A stretch of 64,000 nucleotides of DNA, taken from Tomocerus qinae (taxonomy: Eukaryota > Arthropoda > Collembola > Entomobryomorpha > Tomoceridae). Shown here one piece after another: positions 52,401 through 64,000 of this stretch. Each line of letters begins with the position of its first letter. Positions within the stretch are counted from its first letter, which is position 1. Location of the stretch: assembly GCA_020055645.1 (NCBI GenBank), contig CM034547.1:31434513-31498512 (forward strand). Direction: 5' to 3'. The notes below the pieces were generated by a model. It did no database searches. It was given only the letters and a program-made list of their open reading frames with translations, and was not told where the DNA came from. A program made the position numbers and the translations under genes.

Positions 52401-54884
52401 CGTATCCATGTGTGTATTCAAAACGTTTTCACTTGCAGTAGTGGCACTTATGTAGAGAGTAGCAGTTGCCGGCACTCGACGTTGCTATATACTTCTAGAA
52501 TGTTTGTTATTTATGTTACGCTATTATGTGCAAATGTACTCTTAATCTACGTGTTCCTATGTGTAATAATAATATTATGATTATTGCATTGTGGCTAAAA
52601 TTCTATCCTAGCATTTATGTCTCGCCAAACTGTTGAAAGATGAATGCTTAGATACACATCGTAAAGCAAGGTGCATAATGCTCAACTGCAAGTTGAGTCG
52701 GGTGTCAGAAATCGCAAACAAGACATTATGCACTTCTTTTATCAAATTGGCAATATTTTCTCCTATGTAAGAATAAACACTACATAATACTTATATATAG
52801 GTACATGAAAGATTACCAAACATATTTTTCAATTTGTATACTTCAGCAGAATTATAAATATACTCCAATCTTGTTACACAAATTAATAATAGAATTTACT
52901 TACCTGTTATTTGCACAGTTACACTAGGGCTCAGCTCTTTTTTTCAGGTTTACTTCCTTTTTGTCTATTTGTGGAGAATTATACCCGATAGCTATAGCCG
53001 ACAGTGTCCACCAGAAAAACAGCGGTGTGAATAACTCTCAAATGCACATGACGATACGATTCCTGTATGTAGAGCACGTACTCTTCCACAAACTTATAGA
53101 GTTTAGACCAACTTTACCGAATAATTGGAATTGTGACTTTTTCTCCCATCGATTACTAAGCGGGAAATGTAGAGCCGCTCACATGAGCTATCCTCTCCCT
53201 TTTCGACATTGCTGATGTCTAAAAGTATACTGAGTGAATGAGTGTTATCTTTAATTATATCTTCAACTATAATATATACCAAAATACTTTCATTCTATCC
53301 ATGCACTACAATCACCATTGCTATCTCAGCTATAGAATGCTCTATCTACCTACCATTTCTTATGTACCACGTTCTTATACTGTGTGTGTACTACTACTAA
53401 GAATTTCTATTACATCATACACATGAACATTAATACCTTGTACATGTGTGTATACGGTACTATTAACACTCATTTTGTATGCCATGATATGCTAGTATTA
53501 AGTGCTAACAGTGCGGAGAGTTATTTTATAAATACTACATTGCAATAAAAAGTATAATAATTTTGCGTCTGCTGCTGTGCGAATTCGATACCTTTACTTG
53601 TACCGCCCACTGCATGTATATACATTCTCATCTTACATAGACTGTTACGTTGCATGTATCTTGATGATGGTATGTCACTATCTAATGTACCTAACCTAAT
53701 ATGTTATGCGTAATTTGTAGACTGGGCTTGTCACTACCTATGCAATATGCGCAGGAATATTGACATTATACACACTTTATGGTCTTTGATTCAAACTTGC
53801 TTAGCACAGCAATGCTTATTAAAATGAATGCTATTTTGAGCTTTTAATTTATGTATTTCCGGAGATAATTTTAATTTACGAATATATCCAACATACAATG
53901 ACAATGCCATTTCATTGATATCATAATCAGATGTTTTATTAGTGCTGCTGGCTGCTGTAAATCTGTTCCTTTAATTTGCATCCAAAATAAAGCTGCAATC
54001 GTGAATTATTATCACTGTCAGCATAAGAGGACAAATATTGTGTACGCTGCTAATATTGCATAGCTACATACAAGTCAGCATATTTTGCATTCACGGTCTT
54101 TAACAACTCAAATTGTGCTGACAACAAACACTACTTATAATATATTACAATGATGTTATATACTTGCTTAACTTTTTGCTATAAAGATGTAAGTTAATTC
54201 ACGAATGAGATATTGAGATTTAATACAATGTTAAAATATGTGCGTGAGAGTAACAAATTATTATGTACAATTAACATGTACAATATTTACTTCCGACCGA
54301 ATATGCTGAGTTTTTATTGACAGATTCTCGATTATTAAGAAAATATACAACACGGGAGTACATACACATATTTAAGTACCTATAGTATGCTATACGTCCA
54401 CATCTTGAGCTACCATGTACATGTGTATTTGTTGAACCTACAGCTACGATAACTTGGATTTTTACTTGAGCATTCTTTCATTTCCATTAGTCGCATTACC
54501 CTTCAATCAAAATAAAGTTCACACAAATTCTTTTCCAGCAACGTGTGAAATTAAAATATTATAGTCTCTAACAGTGATAATAGTTACAAATTACAAATAT
54601 TAATTTCTTTCAGTTATGATTTATGACTTCTAGTACCACTGATTCAGATTGCCCAGACGAGTGTAAGCAAATGTTGACACAGCACGCACTTCTTCTTAGT
54701 ACAGGGCATTAACATCCTAATCAATAAATATTATATCAATGATAGTAGCTCGCTGTTGGGCCTAATTAAGTATTGTACTCTATATTACTCATCAGAAGAA
54801 GACTACTAACTATGAATATTGACATTTGTCCAAATCCTAATTCGAATAATTCTATTAATGATCTTTGGTTCACAATGACGTTAA
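49451..54884. other. Gene-free region upstream of the PHD gene
   Basis: 5.4 kb AT-rich sequence between PHD gene exon 1 and the 3' end of the hydroxyacid oxidase gene. It holds the PHD gene promoter/5' UTR, a GTA microsatellite (49784-49800), a foldback element (49931-50448) and a GA microsatellite (51472-51487). The many short ORFs show no coding signature. Confidence 0.55.
49931..50448. mobile_element. Degenerate foldback element upstream of PHD gene
   Basis: Ends read ACCCATAGGAAA (left) and TTTTTCCCTATGGGT (right), inverted. Inside, GTACTAAAATAC is inverted (49990 versus 50145), and short palindromes such as ACTAGT and TACTAGTACT recur. The middle has a C7 tract and T-runs. It looks like an old TA-flanked foldback MITE; the family is not identified. 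Confidence 0.5.
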
Positions 54885-57029
54885 TCAGAGACGAGATGTT
54901 AGCTGGCGGACTAAGAAATCTTCAGTAATTTTATCAACAGTTGCTGCGCCTGCAAAAGTTGAAAGATTATCTTAATTTTAGGGATTGCTTTGAAACCAAA
55001 AACAAGCTTTCAGTATATCTTTCAGGAATTCGACAAAAACATTTTTGGCAAACTCTTTAGTAATTTAATTACCTGACAATGCCATTGTGAGGTCAAATTC
55101 ATCTTTCACTATTTGAAGAACTTTTTTAGCCCCAGCTTGGCCTCCAACTGTCAAACCCCACAGTAACGGACGACCCATGAAAGCCTTTAATATTTCAGAA
55201 TAGCTTACTTTTTTACATGAAATGAATCAGTAGTAGAATATTGACACCTATTTAACGAGCAAGGAAAATACTGTGTACAGTGTTTCCAAACTAGCCTTGG
55301 GATTTGCAAGCAGTTTAACTAATGAAACATTAAATGCAAACCATTTTAGCTCCGAGGGCTATCGCCTTAAAAGCATCCGATCCTGTACTAACTCCTCCAT
55401 CCAGGTAAATTTCGCAACGGCCAGCCACTGTTTTAACAATTTCTGGCAAAACGTCAATCTAGAATTCATAAGCAAATATCTATGATTGAAGTACTGATGA
55501 ACTAAAGTCACACTTAATTGTTAATTACATTTTACATCTTGGTAAACTGCATATTAGACATTAATGAATTGCTATACAAAGTGCAAGAATGTGAAAAGTA
55601 CATACGGAAGTTTGCACAGTGTCAAGCTGACGAGCTCCGTGGTTCGATACAAATACTCCACTCACTCCATACTGAATTGCTATCTCAGCATCTTCAGCAG
55701 TTACAATTCCTTTAACTATAATAGGTAATCTTGTAATTCTAAAATAACAATTGCAAAAACATGTTCATAATTTAAATGACAAACAAAACGTCTCATTTGA
55801 CATGTTATGATACAGTTTTATTATATTTAGGAACCTTTTTAGCCATTTCACATCCTCCCAAGTCAAACTTTGATCCATTAGTGCATCAATTTGGGTCATA
55901 GCAGAAACAAAATCTTTTCTCATATTTAATGCGCTTGAGTTGGTCGATCCATCTTGGAAGTTAGCTAATCTACACGAAAATAAGCTAGTGCATTATGATT
56001 GGCCGGTCATTTGGTTTGATACCTGAAGCATAATATTTTCATTTTAGTTCGCTGGATAACATACCGCAGGTGTTTGGGAAGATGAAAGTGGTCTCTTATG
56101 TTTGATCTCCTTTTTCCAAATAACGGAGCGTCAACAGTAAGAACGAGAGCTTCGTAGCCAGCGGCTTCAGCTCGACGAACCAAATCAGTAGAGACGTTCC
56201 TAATAATAATTTAGTAGAACATTGAACATAGGCAAGCATGGTTTTAATTTTTAAAACCTACAATCCATAACAGCTCAGTACAGCTTAGTACTAAAATCAT
56301 AGAATTTTAAAGGTAAAGAATGATAGTACATTCCATTTTTGGTCTGCGCACATGCAAGTTTAATTTACCTGTCCTTGAAAACGTAAAGTTGGAACCACCG
56401 TCTCCCATTCGGGGCAGCTGCAGCCACCTCCTCAAGACTACTGGTAGCTATTGTTGACAATATGTAAATAGTCCCCATCTCAGCCGCAGCTATTTTACAG
56501 AATTTGTTTTATTATTTAATGAACTCTTAAGTTTATTTTTGGATCGATTCTATAAAAATGTATTCAATTACCTTTTGCATTAGCACATTCACCTTCAGAA
56601 TGGGCAAGTTTTTGCATAGCTGTTGGCGAAACTCCAATGGGAAAGGCAACAGATTTTCCCAAAACGGTTGTTGTGGTTGTTCTTTGAGACACATCTCTCA
56701 GCATGCGGGGTCGAATGATCCATCTGTTAAGATGGAATATATTTGTTAACTATAAATAGATACTAAATCTACGTAATACATAAACTATACACAAAAGAAT
56801 TACGTCATACTTATAATACAAGTAAAATAAATATTTGAAAGAACGGAGAAAAATCCCCAGGGGATAATATTGAATTATTTCAAGTTGCTGTTAACCTTTT
56901 AAAGGCTTCTTTATTATCTCTTAAGGTGATCTCATCGTCAGCACCGCTTTTGTAATATTGCAGTGCATTATTGTCCAAAAGTTTCAACGCAGCTGCCTCA
57001 AAGTCAGGTACACAAACTAATTTCTCCAT
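54885..57029 (-). CDS. HAO1: (S)-2-hydroxyacid (glycolate) oxidase, peroxisomal
   Basis: Oxidises glycolate or longer 2-hydroxyacids to 2-oxoacids with FMN, producing hydrogen peroxide. Nine exons (minus: 56896-57029, 56572-56723, 56369-56489, 56065-56199, 55835-55969, 55606-55738, 55342-55458, 55073-55184, 54885-54949) give 367 residues, the family's standard length. Active-site motifs are complete: [36 protein letters not shown] (flavin Lys), SNHGARQLD (catalytic His and Arg), DGGVSTGSD and GRPLLWG. The protein ends in SRL, a peroxisomal PTS1-type tripeptide. All introns are short GT-AG. Whether it prefers short or long hydroxyacids cannot be told from the sequence. Confidence 0.95.
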
Positions 57030-58236
57030 TTTTGACAAGAAGCTAATCTTGGTTGCAAATTATCTTACTTGGGTAAAAGAGAGAAATGATAAAACTTTAC
57101 TGAGCCTATTAATGACTACAATATACGCTAGAACATTTCTGCTGAGCTTGATTGTGAAAAGTGGAAGAGATATGCGGATAACTTGGATATTAAATAGAAA
57201 GATATCTATGAGAATCAGACAGACGTCAAAGGTTAAACCAAGTCTTAAAGTTTTCAAGGTACTATTTAAATACTCCATTTTACAGTAGTAAGAACAGAGT
57301 AAATAATATATAATATATAAATATTACAAAACAGCTCATTCAATCTTAGGGAAGTATAGTTACATCGTCACGTACATGGCAGCATGACACAAATGTAAAC
57401 CTAGTTAGGTATAAGTTGAAGAACAAGATAAGTATTGCGTGTTGCATTATTATTGGTGATGGCAAATGGGCAGCTGCGACTGCCTTATTTACCCATAAAT
57501 CTAGAATACACGGAAATTGTATGTCCAGATTCCATGTGTTGCTCTGATTTATTATTATTTCTTCATAACAGTAATTTGTCCTCCTATGATGAATTCTTTC
57601 TTACATTTAATTATAGACTTGGATTTATACGTAGTTATTATTATAGTTAGTGTCATGTATTGGATGCATGTACTATTTCATATACAGGGAATCCCAGAAT
57701 TTCTTATTTACTGAGTCTCACTTACAAAATCACGACATATTAATTAACCATAATTAAATAACTGCAATGGATAATAATTGAACTTCAATTCAAATATGTT
57801 AAATATATCAGTCTCATTTTCTAATTTAATTTGGAACAGTTAGTGATCATTTTTTAATCACGTGTATTAGACTGCGTGTATAGCCTTTTGATCATTATGC
57901 AAATCGATTTTGTCTATCAAATATATCAAATCCCCAGCTATCACCTCGAAACTTCTGAAATGCATGGTGCTTGTGAAAATACATTTCTTCTACATCATGC
58001 AGCTTTCTTATCTATAGTATGTATTGATAATGAGATATATTACTATATGAATGTATTATAGCTTTTGTCAGTTTAAATCTGATAAGTTTACTGTAAGGCA
58101 ATTCAAGACATATAAAATCTAATATTCAGTGAATGCATTGCTGCCCTTACGAACTGGATGACCGAACTGTCATAAAAATAACCATATTAATCGCTTTAGA
58201 TCTTAGTTAAACATGATAATGCAATTGACATGGTTG

Positions 58237-58505
58237 TAGGTACCTACAAGGCTGTATTGAGGGGGGGGCATTGGGGGCAAATGCCCCCCCCCCCGAAATC
58301 CAAGAAAAAGGGAAATTTTTTCTCAAAATACCAAAAAATTTCGCGCTTCGCGCGATTTTATGTGATTTTTAGGTTATTTTTGACTCATTTTAGACAAAAT
58401 AAGCCAAAATTTTTCGCGCTTCGCGCGAATATGCCTAATATATATTGTCATATGATACCATTGCCCCCTCCGAAATCGACTTCTAAATACGGTACTGGGT
58501 ACCTA
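58237..58505. mobile_element. Short repeat element with G/C tracts and CGCGCTTCGCGCG hairpins
   Basis: Ends are inverted (TAGGTACC ... GGTACCTA). Just inside lie G8 and C11 tracts around CATTGGGGGCAAATG. Two copies of TTTCGCGCTTCGCGCGA, each able to form a tight hairpin, stand about 75 bases apart. GC content and CpG density are far above the surroundings. Probably a non-autonomous dispersed repeat; family unknown. Confidence 0.55.
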
Positions 58506-59148
58506 TGTGGGTGTAAAAGTAAAACCTGCTGAAAAGTATGAATCTGAGAACCAATTTGAAATATTAATTTGTAGTTGAAACGATAATAATAGCTAATTCC
58601 ATCCCAAGCCCAATAAAAAAGCAGGATTTCACTTTATCTACAACATATGTGAAGCAAATATATTAGGACCTTTGCAAAAATTGTTTCAGGCATATCAGTT
58701 ACTGTTTTCCTATACCGTACTACGTACTATGTGTATATTAATTTCTATATTGTATTTTGGATTCATTTCTATTTTGTAATACACTGTCTACTTCAATGAT
58801 ATATTCAATGTGCTTAATGTCAATTATACATTGGAACCACAAGTGTCGCATTTTGTTCTGCATGTGTTAAATGATTTATTGGAACACTAGTCCAGAATTC
58901 CGAGAAAGTGAAAAGGTGGCTTCTAACGGGAGCATTTCAGTTAAGCCCACTTGTCACATTTGAAGTAAAAAAAACTGGCAAAAGCATACGCACTTGTGAT
59001 ATATTATATATTATTATTATGTAATTGAGTAAACGTTGGTTTTTGATCATTGGCCAATCCAATCAAGTTTAATGTCCAGTGGTCAATTGGGCAGCATTTT
59101 GTGATTTTGTGTACTAATAATATTTATTATCGATATTGTTATATATTA

Positions 59149-60487
59149 TTACTATTTCAGTATAACGTGGTAAACAATGGATACAATGGAAACAATGAAA
59201 CGCCATCGCTAATTGGATATTTTGTATTGTGTAGCTAATTGGTTTTAATTGCCTTTCCTCGACGCTCGGCGAAGCGAAGGCAGTATAGTGAATGTGTTGT
59301 AGAAAGCTGCTGCATGCCGGGGACAACCAAACTGGCGAAGTTCTATCTTCAATATACCGAACGCAACTTATAATACACAATCTCACACACAAGTACCAAT
59401 ATATTAATAACATATTAACATATTTGATTAATGTTGACTATGAAAGTCAGCAGAAAAACAAAAGTGATTAATGTTGACTATGAAAATCAGCAGAAAAACA
59501 AAATTGCTTAATCTTGACTATGAAAATCAACAGAAAATCAAAATTGATTAATATTGACTATGAAAGGCAACAGAAAATCAAAATTTATTAATGTTGACTA
59601 TGAAAAGCAACAGAAAATCAAAATTTATTAATGTTGACTATGAAAATCAACAGAAAGTCAAAATGTTGGCCATCATAATGAAAAGCAATTCGAAAAATAT
59701 AAATTTAACTATTTATTTGCATATAAATGCGAAATAGATTTATTGCCGTCCGCTAATAGTTATTTTCCGGTTTTATTTGTTTTATTATAAAATCTTAAAT
59801 TTGGTAGAAGCGGTGTGAAATATTTTATACTATCCGCTAACAATTTATAGGAAACACAATTGAACTTTTTATTGCCAATTTTTCACTTTGACTATCAAAA
59901 TGAAGACAAAGTGAGCGCGCGGTATCTCAGTAACCTATGAAGCGATTTGAACCAAAATCAATAGGGTTCGTTACCAGTCCATAGGCATTGTTTATGCCAA
60001 GTTTGGTCAACACCATTTAAAGCAACGATATCAAAAATCTAGCAACCCTTGTGTGTTGATCGATAGTCCAGGATTCCAAATATTTAAGTCCCATAAAAAT
60101 CCGACTTATCTTTCGGGAGGAATAAAGCCAGATGTAACCATTATTTAACATGCATTTAGAAAGGTCCATGTGGTTGTGGTTGCTATGCAGGGGTGAGTGG
60201 TGAGCCTTCTTAATATGTTAATATGTTATTAATGTATTGGTACTTGTGTGTGAGATTGTGTATTATAAGTTGCGTTCGGTATATTGAAGATAGAACTTCG
60301 CTAGTTTGGTTGTCCCCGGCATGCAGCAGCTCTCTACAACACATTCACTATACTGCATTCGCTTCGCCGAGCGTCGAGGAAAGGCAATTAAAACCAATTA
60401 GCTACACAATACAAAATATCCAATTAGCGATGGCGTTTCATTGTTTCCATTGTATCCATTGTTTACCACGTTATACTGAAATAGTAA
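59149..60487. mobile_element. 1.34-kb non-autonomous element with 275-bp inverted repeats
   Basis: Left arm 59149-59423 and right arm 60213-60487 are nearly identical in inverse orientation; both encode the same spurious about 100-codon ORF. Outer ends read TTACTATTTCAGTATAACG with TA on each side. The core holds six 40-base tandem units (59425-59664) and AT-rich sequence with no transposase. The few differences between arms suggest recent activity. Confidence 0.85.
59425..59664 (+). repeat. Six tandem 40-bp units
   Basis: Exactly 6 x 40 bases, each built on TTAATGTTGACTATGAAA then a CA[GA]CAGAAAA block and CAAAA. Units differ at a few positions in a graded way from left to right, as expected from unequal exchange. 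Located just inside the left inverted arm of the 1.34-kb element. Confidence 0.9.
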
Positions 60488-61173
60488 TACTACTGCGTTT
60501 CATTCATATACATGATATGTGGGTTTCAATTCCAAAAATTGTAGTTTACTCGGAATCTACATAGACCTCTTATTGTTATGATTCAACCCAAACCCAGAGA
60601 TTGTTTTAAACAGTATTATAATGATTAATGAGTATTTACATAGTAATTGTGTTACCGTTTTCTGTACTCGGAAAGAAAGGCGGTAATAATTATTCATGAG
60701 AATTTTTGTTACAGTAGCAGCCTTAAAAGTAATTTCTCTGTGTTTTTTCTATATATAATTGTGAGTCAAATACTCACACTCAATTACACAATTTTATCCC
60801 AAAGCATAACCAATGTTTATCCACCATAACTACGAAGGAGGATGGTGAAGAAACATGAATAAATGGGGCTTTTATATAAAAATACTTTCCCTTTGTGTTA
60901 GTATTCTTAGACGTGTTTACATTAATCAATTCATCTGGGTCCTTAGATCATATGCCCATGATATAATTACAGACCAGCCAAGCGTTTTCGTCTTCTAACG
61001 GTCTTTGGGGCGTGGAGGTTTTGGACCAGTTAGTTATACGAAAACTGCCTATACAGCATTTTATCGTAATTTGAGATGATGATTTTACAAGTAGACTAAA
61101 GCTTAAACAGCATAATAGTTAATTAAAGCAACTTACGGCATAATAAAAATAAAAATCAATCTAAAAATGTATG

Positions 61174-61240
61174 CAGGGTGTCCGAAATTTTTCCATGTAT
61201 CTAAACAACTAAAAATTTTACATGTTTCGCGAACACCCTG
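61174..61240. mobile_element. 67-bp miniature inverted-repeat sequence
   Basis: CAGGGTGTCCGAAATTTTT at the left is mirrored by AAAAATTTTACATG...CGAACACCCTG at the right, forming a near-perfect hairpin. CAGGGTGT-type ends are common on arthropod DNA transposon debris. Confidence 0.6.
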
Positions 61241-62736
61241 TACAGGGTAGGTAGTGATGTTTAATTAACCACTAGGTCTAATTGGAAAAAGTAGCGAGTA
61301 ATTACCTTGAGATTTTACATGACAGAAACTAATAAATTATATATATAATAACTATCTAATGTAATGGGGGCATGTTAAAATTGTATTCCAATAACATGTT
61401 TGCATGCACATTTTCTTTAGCTAACATGCACGAAAAATGCACAACGACAAATATCAAAGCAAATATAGGATATGGTGTACATTTTTATGTTTTGGGCTTG
61501 TTAGTACTTTGCACCTTATGGGATAAAGGTCAGCCATCGGTTTCTCGACATCCTTTTACTCACAGCATTATAAAACAATAGTAGATTTACTAAGTCTACT
61601 AATAAAAATAGTCCTGTAGAAAGCGCAATTCATTTGGTGCATATTGCATATTCATACACAATGGGCACACAAAACCAAGATTATTATGGCTTTTAAAACT
61701 TTATTATTTGCAATTTAAGGAAACAATATATCTTGCCATATCTGTTTTAAAGGTTTTAATTTTATCTATGACAAATAATTTTACTAAACCTTTGGCATAC
61801 CCACTTTTGTATTTATTGTTATTCAACCATCCATTCTAATTATGGCTTGCGGATATTCTGGTCTATACATTTTGGATTTTTACTGGTAATCGTATATGTA
61901 AGCTAAACCAATTGGTATTAGTGTATTGTGTATTACATGTTGCATAGTTATTTATCTAAAGATCTTGTCTTCAACAGGTGATAAATTGGTGAAGAAATCT
62001 TCATAGAAGTGTTGTTTTATTTTTCTTGCTTGGAATGGCTACATTCTATTGAAAATACAGCTTACAAAATATAATCTATCAAAATCTACTGTCTCTTATA
62101 GTACCGTTTATACAAAACGCTACAAGGAACAAATTGAGGTATAAAGCTAAAAATAATGATTGGCGTAGACATTTCTGGTTTTTGTTTATTGAAAACGTGT
62201 AGTTTGTGGCCTATTTGCAACCAAATTATTACGTTTAACTGCTATCTGCTTCTGGAAATTTATTGTATTACCACAAGGAATTACAAGAAGAACGGAGTAA
62301 TATATTCGCTTAAAAAGTCAATGACAACATTTAGATTTAGAATGCTATGTTATAGTAGGTACTAGAATAGAATTCCGTAAGTCAGATCGAGGGACGGCTA
62401 TAAACCACTATGACATCCTGCTGCATGTATGTGGTAATATACACGAATAGAGTACTTCTGGATTGGTGCTCTTTTGTCTATTGTAGTCCATGTATATAGT
62501 GTCACGGTCATGCATTTGATAAAACAGTTATAATTTGCTGACCCAAACCTAATCAGCTATAAGGTAATTAAATAGCAACTTTTCACCGGACATTTGTAGA
62601 ACAAACTAACTACTTATACACCAAAAAGAACTGCATCCACTTCTTTGTTCGTGATCCTATGTAGACACAGATAGGTTCACAGTGCAGTTGTATTATATTA
62701 CCAACTTTAGAATGAGCATTAACAATTAAAGAAAAA

Positions 62737-63935
62737 ATGCACAACTTTGTGTTTGTTGTGCCATTTTTGACTTTGTTTTCGACCCCTTTCGTCTTTCCCT
62801 TCTTTTCAGCAGAAGACAGTAAAAATCCGACTGTAGAGTTATTGGAAGTGAAATTTTTTACTAACGACGAAGTTAAGATAATTTCCCAAAATTGCTTCAA
62901 AATACCAACAACCTTCAAAGAGATAGCGTTTTCTTGTAAATCAAGCTATCCTACAGAATGGAAATTTACTGATGCACCGGTCAGTATCACACAATGAAAT
63001 TTAAACATGATTGCAATACTTAAATTATTTAATGATTATAATATGTACTCATGCATGTATCCAGAAATTTTGTCAAGGGGGGGGGGCGCAATCACAAATA
63101 ATGTCGCGACATTTTTTTGCAATTTTTGGCCCATTTTGAGAAAACTTTTCTCTTTTTCTCCGATTTAGGGGGGGGGGCGCTCCCTACTGGATACGTGTTT
63201 GAATTGTACATGTATATATTGAATTTTTACTAATCGCTGTTCGTAATTTTACTTTCTGGTTTTCCTGATCAGCACAAAGACAATAATATCAAAGATATCA
63301 AGATTTCTAAGAGCAGGGCATTTACTGCATTCGACAATAATGGGACTTTTAGTTTTCATTCCAACCTTACATTGAGATTCAAGGACCCATCAGTTCTACA
63401 AAACCTAACATGCAGAGGTGCAAAGAGACAACAACTCCAAATGAAAAACACGTCAGTTATTGTAAAAGAAGGACAAGCTTGCCATATTAAGTTTTGCTTG
63501 GAATCCAAAGTTGACACAGCAGGTGAAGTTTTGCGTTCACTATCAATGTCAAGTACGACAAATTCCCACCTACTTTTAACATTATTCTCCGTTTTTTGCA
63601 GAAAAGTAGTATTGATGTTCCTAACTAAAACCGTTAATGCCAAATAACTCAAATAAGCAATGAATGAATAATTTGTAAATTCCGATTTAGTTGTTCATAA
63701 TAATCGTAACAGAGAAGGCCTCAATCCTGGATGTTTGATGCAATTGGAAGTAGATAGCGAAAATAAAAGGTTTAACTGTAAAAATACCATTGCTGCACAA
63801 AACGAAAATTCAGACTTGGCCGACAATGACACAGAATCTACAGATGAGCAAGCCCAACAACTTCCAGAATCACCAATATTGACAAGGTTGATCACTTGCC
63901 ACACTGAGGATGAGTGCAATGCCATATTTAAATCG
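62737..63935 (+). CDS. 5' part of an unrecognised secreted or membrane protein
   Basis: Three exons (62737-62979, 63273-63522, 63715-63935) join in frame and end at a donor (TCG|GTAAAA) 65 bases before the window edge, so the gene continues beyond it. The protein starts with a signal peptide (FVFVVPFLTLFSTPFVFPFFS). It then has a region with Ig-like spacing: FSCKSS, EWKF, LTLRFKD, NLTCRG. More cysteines follow (CHIKFC, CLMQLEV, FNCKN) and an acidic Asn/Asp/Glu stretch. An Ig-type receptor ectodomain is one possibility, but I cannot name a family. Exon 3's acceptor (CAGAG) is chosen because it keeps the frame with the AG|GTGAAG donor. Confidence 0.55.
63057..63194. mobile_element. Short element with G tracts, in intron 1 of the last gene
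   Basis: Inverted ends GTATCCAG ... CTGGATAC. Inside, two tracts of about 9-10 G followed by CGC flank an AT-rich core containing TGTCGCGACA. The design resembles the element at 58237-58505, although the sequence differs. Confidence 0.5.
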
Positions 63936-64000
63936 GTAAAAAATCTGTAAAATATTGAGAGCCTTTTTCGAGCAAGGAGCCTGTAGAACATTTGATACAA

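Larger units (their letters stand above)
57030..62736. other. Gene-free, repeat-bearing region
   Basis: 5.7 kb between the divergently transcribed oxidase and the gene at 62737. I found no coding exon. Repeats at 58237-58505, 59149-60487 and 61174-61240 are listed separately; the rest is plain AT-rich sequence. Confidence 0.55.

Noticed and set aside
50000-54800. Numerous 60-85 codon ORFs
   Set aside because: Expected by chance in AT-rich DNA; no splice-compatible ends, no conserved motifs.
59114-60564. Matching 99- and 113-codon ORFs on opposite strands
   Set aside because: They are the two inverted arms of one transposable element, not a gene pair.

Overview
This is an AT-rich eukaryotic nuclear segment with short GT-AG introns, secreted multigene families, and transposon debris between genes. 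Gene content (acetylcholinesterase-like tandem duplicates, a run of intronless EcKinase/CHK-like kinases, alpha-L-fucosidase, OGFOD1, a peroxisomal 2-hydroxyacid oxidase) indicates an arthropod. A springtail or similar soil hexapod is my guess, not something the sequence proves. Gene models below were built by hand; in every multi-exon model the exon lengths sum to a whole number of codons. The last model is open at the window edge.

Layout. (1) 0.4-15.2 kb, minus strand: four paralogous secreted proteins of a family I do not recognise (called S1-S4 here). Each has a signal peptide, an N-terminal domain ending in a HLAYIR-like motif, and a disordered middle that differs completely between copies. 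S1-S3 end in a conserved helical domain. A complete GH29 alpha-L-fucosidase gene lies between S3 and S4. (2) 16.2-28.6 kb, plus strand: two acetylcholinesterase-like genes from a tandem duplication that included the promoter. Copy A keeps the choline-binding Trp and the GGG oxyanion motif; copy B has changed both. The spacer between them is a transposon graveyard. (3) 28.9-36.0 kb, minus strand: four EcKinase-like genes, one with a single-base frameshift in a homopolymer. (4) 38.6-41.4 kb, plus strand: OGFOD1 prolyl hydroxylase with a palindromic MITE just inside an intron. (5) 42.2-49.5 kb, minus strand: a TCF20/RAI1-like extended-PHD chromatin protein with a possible alternative first exon. 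(6) 54.9-57.0 kb, minus strand: 2-hydroxyacid oxidase with a C-terminal SRL peroxisomal signal. (7) 57-62.7 kb: no gene seen, but several repeats, including a 1.34 kb element with 275-bp inverted ends and six 40-bp tandem units. (8) 62.7-64 kb, plus strand: the 5' end of a secreted or membrane protein that runs off the window.

Functionally these are mostly independent eukaryotic genes, not an operon. Three groups look like tandem expansions: the S family (role unknown), the esterases, and the EcKinases (the last two are types often tied to xenobiotic or steroid handling). The best candidate for something undescribed is the S1-S4 family. The second most interesting observation is the active-site divergence between the two cholinesterase-like copies.
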